Program-made: the position numbers and the translations under genes
Assembly: GCA_963766445.1 (NCBI GenBank)
Contig: CAVXZW010000022.1
Coordinates: forward strand, 26,071-90,070
Source of the DNA: JAICYJ01 sp963766445
GTDB lineage: Bacteria; Actinomycetota; Thermoleophilia; Gaiellales; JAICJC01
Direction: 5' to 3'
DNA length: 64,000 nt
Shown here: one piece after another, positions 58,252-64,000 of the stretch
Layout of the letters: each line of letters begins with the position of its first letter
Position numbering within the stretch: the stretch's first letter is position 1
The notes under the pieces: generated by a model
Seen by the model: only the letters and a program-made list of their open reading frames with translations
The model's database searches: none
Told to the model about the DNA's origin: nothing

Positions 58252-59840
58252 CTAGGCCGCGCCTCGGGTTCTGCCCATGAGCGCTGGGATCGTTCGCGCC
58301 ACCAGCTTGATGTCGCCCCACAGCGTCCAGTTGGTCACGTACAGATAGTCCAGCACCAGCATCTCCGCGAACGGGATCTCGCTGCGTCCGAACACCTGCC
58401 ACAGGCCGGTCAGGCCCGGCGTCAGGTCGAGCCGCCGCAGGCCCCAGTCGTTCACGTACTGGTGCTCGTGCGGGATCAGCGGCCGCGGTCCGACCAGGCT
58501 CATCTGGCCGCGCAGCACGTTCCACAGCTGCGGCAGCTCATCGATCGAGTAGCGGCGAAGAACCCGTCCGACCGAGGTGATGCGCGGGTCCTCGGGGATC
58601 TTGAACATGCGCGCGTCCGTGGACAGGTGCGCGTTCAGGTGGGCCACCTCGCGACTTGCGGTCCTCGGCGTCGGCCACCATCGTGCGGAACTTGAGGATC
58701 GTGAACGGCTGCTGGCCGCGGCCGATGCGCTCCTGGCGAAACAGCACCGGCCCCTTGCTGTTGAGCCTGATCGAGATCGCCACCACCGCCAGCAGCGGGG
58801 ACAGCACGATCAGACCGAACGTCGCTCCCAGGATGTCGATCGCGCGCTTGGCGATGCGGTGGCTGGTCGAGAGCACGGGCGGGCTCAGGCCGAGCAGCGG
58901 CGTGCCCTGCAGCGAGTGGAACTGCGCCTTGCTTCCCACCACCTCGAACAGGCGCGGAACGATGTCCAGCTCGACGTCGAGGTCGTTGCAGGCGCGCACC
59001 ACATCCAGCCCGGCGTCATGGCCGTCGCCGGTGAAGGCCAGCATCACGTGCTCGATGCCGTAGGAACGCACGATCTCGCTGAGATCGTCGGTCGTGCCCA
59101 GCACCGGTATGTCGGCCAGCTCCGGGTGCAGGGGCAGCGGATCGTTGTCGACGAAGCCCGCCAGCTCGAGGCCGTAGCTGGGGTTGCGCCGGATCTTGCG
59201 TGCGATCTCCTGCCCGACCAGGCCTGCGCCGACGATCAGCGTGCGCTGCAGGAAGGCCACGCGCGAGCGGATGAACACACGCATGATCACGCGGCCCAGG
59301 GGCAGGATCGCCAGGGCGAGGAACCAGAACAGGATCAGGCGCCGCTCGCTGGCGTGCACGTGGTTGGTCAGGCGGCTGGCCACGAACGTCAGCCACACCC
59401 CTACCGTGACCGCGTGGAAACAGCGGCCAGAAGTCGTCAAGGGTGGTCGTGTCGGCCCGCAGCCGGTCGCCCTCGTAGAGGCCGTAGAGGCCGGCCAGCG
59501 CAAGCCAGCAGGGCACTGACAGCAGAAACAGAATCAACTCCTGGCCGGAGGTGAAGCCCTGCTTTGACGACGTGCCCAGGATCATGTGCACGATCGCGAA
59601 CGTAAACCCGAGCGACCAGACATCCGCCACGATCAACGCGCGGCGTACCAGCGTGCGCCGCGCATGCCGGTCTGTGGTGCCTCTCACGTGTCCAGGTGCC
59701 CGTGCTTCGACAATGCTTTCGACGTCGCCCACCGGTTCTGCAGAGGTGTACTCTTCGGCCTCTGCGTCGACGGCTGTTCGGCGATCATCGCGCCTCTGTT
59801 CATTCACAGCCAGTGCCCTCTCCTTCCCACTGCCTCGCAT
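58252..59840 (-). CDS. Polyprenyl glycosylphosphotransferase (initiating sugar-phosphate transferase), two frameshifts
   Basis: About 529 codons on the - strand. The N-terminal half has four membrane spans, then a nucleotide-fold domain (TLIVGAGLVGQEIARKIRR ... LAGFVDNDPLPLHPEL). The C-terminal catalytic part carries RIAKRAIDILGATFGLIVLS, FRQERIGRGQQPFTILKFRT, RRYSIDELPQLWNVLRGQMS and LTPGLTGLWQVFGRSE, the hallmarks of WbaP/CpsE/ExoY-type enzymes. It places the first sugar-1-phosphate on undecaprenyl phosphate. Frame breaks near 59420 and 58655. It is transcribed away from the Wzz/CpsD-like gene; the start could be internal to the polar first 75 residues. Confidence 0.88.
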
Positions 59841-60044
59841 CCACGACCGTACCCCCCGTTCGGGTAGGCGTCAAGGTGCGCGGCGAAGGTGGCCTTGCAG
59901 CCGGACGGTGGCACCCCGCATGTGCCGCATATTGGAGGTAGGACTTGTAAGACCGAGACCCCCGCGTACACTGGCCATAGGGCGTCCGTTCGAGGCGGGC
60001 GGGGCGTCTCCGACCTTTCTAGGCACGAGGAGCGTGGGTAGAAC

Positions 60045-61479
60045 GTGAAGCCGGAACTGACGTTTCGCCGCTCTCTGCGGCTGATTTTCAAGCGCTGGTG
60101 GCTGCTGCTGCTGGGTGGGGTGCTGTTCGCGGCGCTGGCGTTCATCGTGGCGGGCCAGAAGAAGCCCCACTACGTCGCCACCACCGACCTCGGGATCAAC
60201 GACATGGCCCCTGTTCCGTCGACTGGACCGCCCCGGCTACCAGTTGTTCGCGAACAACCCGAAGTTCTTCGATGCGACTGGTCGCCGGACGACTTCGTGA
60301 ACCCGGCTGCGCGCGAGCGGCGTCGCAGAAGCTGCGGGGGTCGCCGAGCGCGAACCAGATCTTCGCCAACGTCGTGATGACGCCGCTCGACGACACCACC
60401 GTGCGCCTCGCCTATACCGGAGCGGTCCGAACCCGACGAGACCCTCGACGTCCTCGAAACCTACTACGAAGGTGGTGCTCGCACCAGCGAGAGAATCGCG
60501 AGGCGGCGGCGCATCCGACAGGCGTGTGAACCAGCTCGCTGAGCCTGACCCCTCAGACGGCGAGTCTGAAGAAATGAGGAGACGTTGCAGAAGGACCTGC
60601 AGCAGCTGCCCGGCAACTTCACGAGCACCTTCGGCTCGGGCGAGCCGGTTCCGGTGCAGCAAGGTTGCCGCCGGCGGCCCGCCGGTGCCGATCACGGTGC
60701 TGGGCGGGTTCCTGGCCGGCGTCGCCTTCTTCGCGCTGGTGGCGCTGATCATCGGCCGCCTGGACACCCGCGTCCGCCGCGCCGAGGACATCGAGGTGGT
60801 GGGTATCCCGGTCGTGGACATCCACTCCCAGGTCGATCCGGCCTCCGTGCAGCTGCTGCGCTCCGAGCTGGAGCTGTCCGGCATGGGTACGCGCCTGTCA
60901 GTGATCGCCGTCACACGCGCCACCCGCGTCGAGGGCGCGAGCGGCCTGGCGCTGGCGCTGGCGCGCACGTTTGCCGGCGTGGGTACCGCCACGATTCTGG
61001 TCAGCGCCGACCTGCGCGGGCGCACGGTGCGCGAGCAGGAGGGACTGTCCGCCCTGCTCGATGGAACCGCCACGTCCACGCCGCTGATCGAGCTCGAGGA
61101 GAACCTGATGTGGCTGCCCGAGGGCACCAGCAACGCGCTGCCGGAGACGCTGTTCTCGGCGCCGCGGGTCGAGCGCATCGTCCGCGATCTGCGTGACGTC
61201 GCCGCGGTGGTCGTGATCGACACGCCGGCCGTGCTCGAGGACTCCGAGACGCTGCCGCTGATCGCCTGCTCGGACATCGTGCTGCTCACCGTGCGCCCGG
61301 GCGCGACCCGCTGGAATCCGCTGGGCGCCGCCGTGTCGCTGATCCAGCGCGTCGCAAAGCGGCCGCTGCACATCTGCTACGACCGCGCGCCGACCAGCAG
61401 CTCGGTGCCCGCGGCCGGCGAGCTCAAGCCCGAGCCGGCAGAGCGCGTGCACCAGGTCATCGAGGTACCGGCCAGCTGA
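60045..61479 (+). CDS. Wzz/CpsD-like polysaccharide co-polymerase with degenerate kinase domain, multiple frameshifts
   Basis: About 478 codons from GTG 60045 behind GAGGAGCG. A first span (WWLLLLGGVLFAALAFIVAG) and a second (ITVLGGFLAGVAFFALVALI) bracket a Wzz-like periplasmic part; at least six single-base errors lie between 60205 and 60660, so this part is poorly readable. The cytoplasmic domain has the fold order of a bacterial tyrosine autokinase, but the Walker A site reads TRATRVEGASGLALALA without the lysine, and the A' Asp is Ser in ILVSADLRGR. Walker B-like VVIDTPAVLEDSE remains. It probably controls chain length without kinase action. Confidence 0.72.
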
Positions 61480-63108
61480 TGACCCGGCTCCTGGTGGTCG
61501 GGCTCGACGGCGGGACCGATTCCGTCATCGGGCTTCCCGACGCGGACCTCCCGAACATCGCCGAGGTGCGGGAGCAGGGTGCCTCCGGCACATTGATCTC
61601 GACCGTCCCGCCGATCACGGCGGCCGCCTGGCCGTCGATGATGACCGGCTGGAACCCCGGCCGTCACGGCATGTTCGACTTCCGCACGCTCGGGATCGAG
61701 CGCTACAGCCGGCTGTGGGGCGCCGGCCACTCGTCATCGTTCGAGGATGGCCGCGACTTCGTCACCTCGCGGCGCTGGTCGGGTGCCGCCTTCTGGGACC
61801 AGGCGGACGCGCCGGTCGCGATCCTGTCGGTGCCCATGACCTATCCCGCCTGGGAGGTGGACGGCCGCATGGTGGCGGGCTTCCCGCTGCCCGACTACGA
61901 CCGCAACCACACCCAGCCGCCGGGCCTGGCGGAGCAGCTGCCGCCGCTGCTGGACTTCGCCGACCGCATCGGCAAGCTGTCGGACCGCGAGCTGGCCGAC
62001 CGCTGCCTGGCCCTGATCGAGCAGCAGCGCGAGATCGTGATGCGCTGGCTGCGCGAGGGCAGGCACGAGGTGATGGTGGTCGTGTTCCAGAGCACCGACT
62101 TCGCCCAGCACCGGCTCTGGAAGTACCTCGACCAGCCCGGCCACCCGCTGCGGGAGGCGCTGCTGGAGATGTACCGCTCGGATCGATGCGATGGTGGGCG
62201 AGGCCCGTGAGCTGATGGGCGAGGAGGGCGCGGTCGCGGTCGTCTCCGATCACGGCTTCGGCCCGCACCCGCGCACGTTCGTGCGCACCGACCGGCTGCT
62301 GGCCGATGCGGGCCTCCTGTCCGCCGGCGGCGAGGCCGGACGCGGAGAGCACGTGACCCGCGCGCTGCGCCGCGCGCCGGCTCTGCGGCGAGTGCTGCGG
62401 CGCACGCTGGGCCGCCTGCCGGCCGGCGCCCGCGACCGGGTGGCCGCCCGCGCGACCGGCGCCAGCCGGGTCGACTGGACGCGCAGCCAGGCCTATCGGA
62501 TCCCGCTCTACCCGCCCGCCGAGGGCATCGTGGTCAACCTGCGCGGCCGCCAGGAGCAGGGCGCCGTCGAGCCCGGCGCCGAGTACGAGCAGGTGCGCGA
62601 CCGCGTCATCGCAGCGCTCGAGGGCCTGCGCGATCCCGCCACCGGCGCCCCCGTGGTGCAGTGGGCGAAGCGGCGCGAACAGCTGTACTCGGGTGCGCAC
62701 CTGGACGAGGCCCCGGACGTCGTGGCCCTGTTCTACCCCGCCTACAAGGGCGCGTCGGGGCTGGACGAGCTGTTCGAGCCGGTGCCCCAGCAGATCCTCG
62801 ACGGCTACTCGGGCGTGCACGCCATGGAGGGGATCTTCGCCATCGCCGGCCACGGCGTTCCCGCCGGGGTCGACCTCGGCGAGCGCAGCATCGTTGACGT
62901 GGCGCCGACGCTGCTGGCGCTGCTCGGCCGGCCGGTGCCGTCCGACTCGGACGGTGCGGTGATGGCCGAGGCGCTGCGAGACGGGGTGGCCGTCCGTGAG
63001 GGCGCCGGCAGCTACCAGGAGCGCGCGGCCGGCGACGAGGCCGCCCTGTCTGCCGAGGAGGAGGCGACCCTGGAGCGGTCGCTCCGCGCGCTCGGCTACC
63101 TGGAGTAG
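61479..63108 (+). CDS. Alkaline phosphatase superfamily enzyme (type I phosphodiesterase/nucleotide pyrophosphatase), one frameshift
   Basis: About 542 codons. RLLVVGLDGGTDSVIG gives the first metal Asp, STVPPITAAAWPSMMTGWNP the nucleophile Thr region, and VVSDHGFGPHPRTF and GYSGVHAMEGIFAIAGHG the further metal ligands. The frame breaks near 62184 between LLEMYRS and AMVGEAREL. No signal peptide or span is seen, so it appears cytoplasmic. Members cut phosphodiesters or move phospho-groups; in this locus it may act on nucleotide sugars or lipid-linked intermediates (inference). Its ATG touches the stop of the Wzz/CpsD-like gene. Confidence 0.8.
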
Positions 63109-63110
63109 CC

Positions 63111-64000
63111 GTGGGCATCTACGTTCCGTCGGTCGACCTGCGCAACCTGCGCCCGGCCAGAGAAGGGCCGCGGCCGGGCGGCGACATGACCTGGGCCGCG
63201 ACCGCTGCGGTCGGCGTGATGACCGTGGTGATGGCCCTGGTGCTCGGCGACGGCCGCGAGTTCATGGCGGCGGCCGCCTGCATCGTGTTCGGCGTGGTGT
63301 TCGCGATCCGCCCCGCCTACGGCGTGTACGCGATCGTGATCGCTCGGCCGAGCATGGATCTGTGGGCCGACCGCTCTCTGGCGAACGTCGGATCGGTCAG
63401 CGTGAACCCGGCGTCGGCCCTGGCATTGGTCTTCATCGCGATCGGCGGCGCCTACGTGATCGAGAACTGGTCGCGCGCCGAAGGAGGCGCCGAGTGCGGT
63501 GCCCTACATCGGGCTGGTCACCATGGCCATCCTCAGCATCGCCGTCGCGCCCTCCAAGGGCGGCGCCATCACCGAGACGCTGCGGCTGACCTCGGTGGCC
63601 GTGCTGTACCTGGCGGCCTACACGCTGATCCGCGACCGGCAGTCCCTGAAACGAATGACGATCGCGCTGCTGGCCTCGCTGATCGTGCCCACGCTGCTGG
63701 CGCTGTGGCAGTTCGACCACGGCGGATCGACGGTGATCGGCCTGGTCGGCCGGTCGGCCGGGACGTTCCTGCAGCCCGACCCGTTCGGCATCTTCATGGG
63801 ATTCATGCTGGCGTTCATGGTGCCGCTCGTGCTCTGCAAGCAGCTGAAGGGCCGGTGGATCCTGTGGCTGGCGACGCCGCTGGTGCTGGTCGCGCTGGTC
63901 GCCTCCTACACGCGCACGGGCTGGGTGGGCTGCCTGTTCGGGCTGCTCGTGCTGGCCCTGATCCGATACCGCGCGCTGCTGCTGATCGGCCCGCTGGTGC
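63111..64000 (+). CDS. O-antigen ligase-like membrane protein, 3' partial, one frameshift
   Basis: The gene starts at GTG 63111, two bases after the stop of the phosphodiesterase gene, and runs out of the window. Spans include WAATAAVGVMTVVMALVLG, FMAAAACIVFGVVFAI, ETLRLTSVAVLYLAAYTLI and LVLVALVASYTRTGWVGCLF; the last contains the YTRTGW motif that is very typical of PF04932 ligases/polymerases. LVGRSAGTFLQPDPFGIFMG is also characteristic. The frame breaks near 63490. It is the second such enzyme of the locus, so one may polymerise and the other ligate. Confidence 0.8.
   Translation, partial: MGIYVPSVDLRNLRPAREGPRPGGDMTWAATAAVGVMTVVMALVLGDGREFMAAAACIVFGVVFAIRPAYGVYAIVIARPSMDLWADRSLANVGSVSVNPASALALVFIAIGGAYVIENWSRAEGGAECGALHRAGHHGHPQHRRRALQGRRHHRDAAADLGGRAVPGGLHADPRPAVPETNDDRAAGLADRAHAAGAVAVRPRRIDGDRPGRPVGRDVPAARPVRHLHGIHAGVHGAARALQAAEGPVDPVAGDAAGAGRAGRLLHAHGLGGLPVRAARAGPDPIPRAAADRPAG

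Noticed and set aside
55045..58695. A single 1216-residue protein joining the polymerase with the sequence through the GH5 gene
   Set aside because: After about 56620 this frame is only an open shadow; the real polymerase end and the GH5 gene are in other frames with clear family motifs.
59841..60044. Riboswitch or small RNA in the gap before the Wzz/CpsD-like gene
   Set aside because: No conserved riboswitch core or strong hairpin could be recognised; it is best seen as a 204-base divergent promoter region with a ribosome site near 60028.

Overview
The window is very GC-rich, densely packed DNA with a bacterial gene layout: short gaps, many start/stop overlaps of the GTGA or ATGA type, and no gene-free stretch longer than about 260 bases. 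The gene content (PurS/PurL/PurQ set, fused MoaD-MoaE, heterotetrameric sarcosine-oxidase-type genes, LtrA, EttA, VOC proteins) suggests a high-GC actinobacterium, perhaps of the Thermoleophilia type; that placement is an inference without any rRNA. No tRNA, rRNA, CRISPR, prophage or insertion sequence was seen. About 20 protein genes are broken by roughly 35 single-base insertions or deletions. They hit otherwise intact, conserved and often essential genes, so I read them as consensus sequence errors and give merged gene spans.

Region 1 (1-8.9 kb): one + strand operon for methylated-amine C1 metabolism: glutamate-synthase-like subunits (mgsB end, mgsC), the four sarcosine-oxidase-type subunits soxD-soxA-soxG-soxB, then fhs and fchA of the tetrahydrofolate C1 pathway. 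Region 2 (9-13.1 kb, - strand): an ammonium transporter followed by three very small single-span membrane proteins and an S9 peptidase. Region 3 (13.2-15.8 kb): small membrane/PepSY-like proteins, and a four-helix-bundle sensor coupled to a cation/proton antiporter.

Region 4 (15.8-30.8 kb): purine synthesis, purD-purE-(VOC)-purB-purC-purS-purQ, interrupted by LtrA, an O-antigen-ligase-like protein and a His/Gly-rich protein, then purL-purF-purM-purN-purH. PurN and PurH need 10-formyl-tetrahydrofolate, which the Fhs/FchA genes of region 1 help interconvert.

Region 5 (30.7-43 kb): DUF3052-like protein, ABC-2 exporter, amino acid permease, EttA, MATE exporter, GMC oxidoreductase, a membrane protein with histidine-rich 19-residue repeats, a lipoprotein, a cupin and MsrB. 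Region 6 (43-54 kb): cofactor genes: a MobA-like protein with a MoaD/ThiS-like tail, selB-selA, fused MoaD-MoaE, methylmalonyl-CoA mutase large subunit, and a 980-residue kinase-M23-aminotransferase fusion coupled to a D,D-carboxypeptidase. Selenocysteine and molybdopterin machinery together would fit a formate dehydrogenase elsewhere in the genome (inference). Region 7 (54-64 kb): an exopolysaccharide locus: sulfotransferase, Wzy-like polymerase, GH5 lipoprotein, initiating sugar-phosphate transferase, Wzz/CpsD-like protein with a degenerate nucleotide site, an alkaline-phosphatase-superfamily enzyme, and a second ligase/polymerase that runs off the window.
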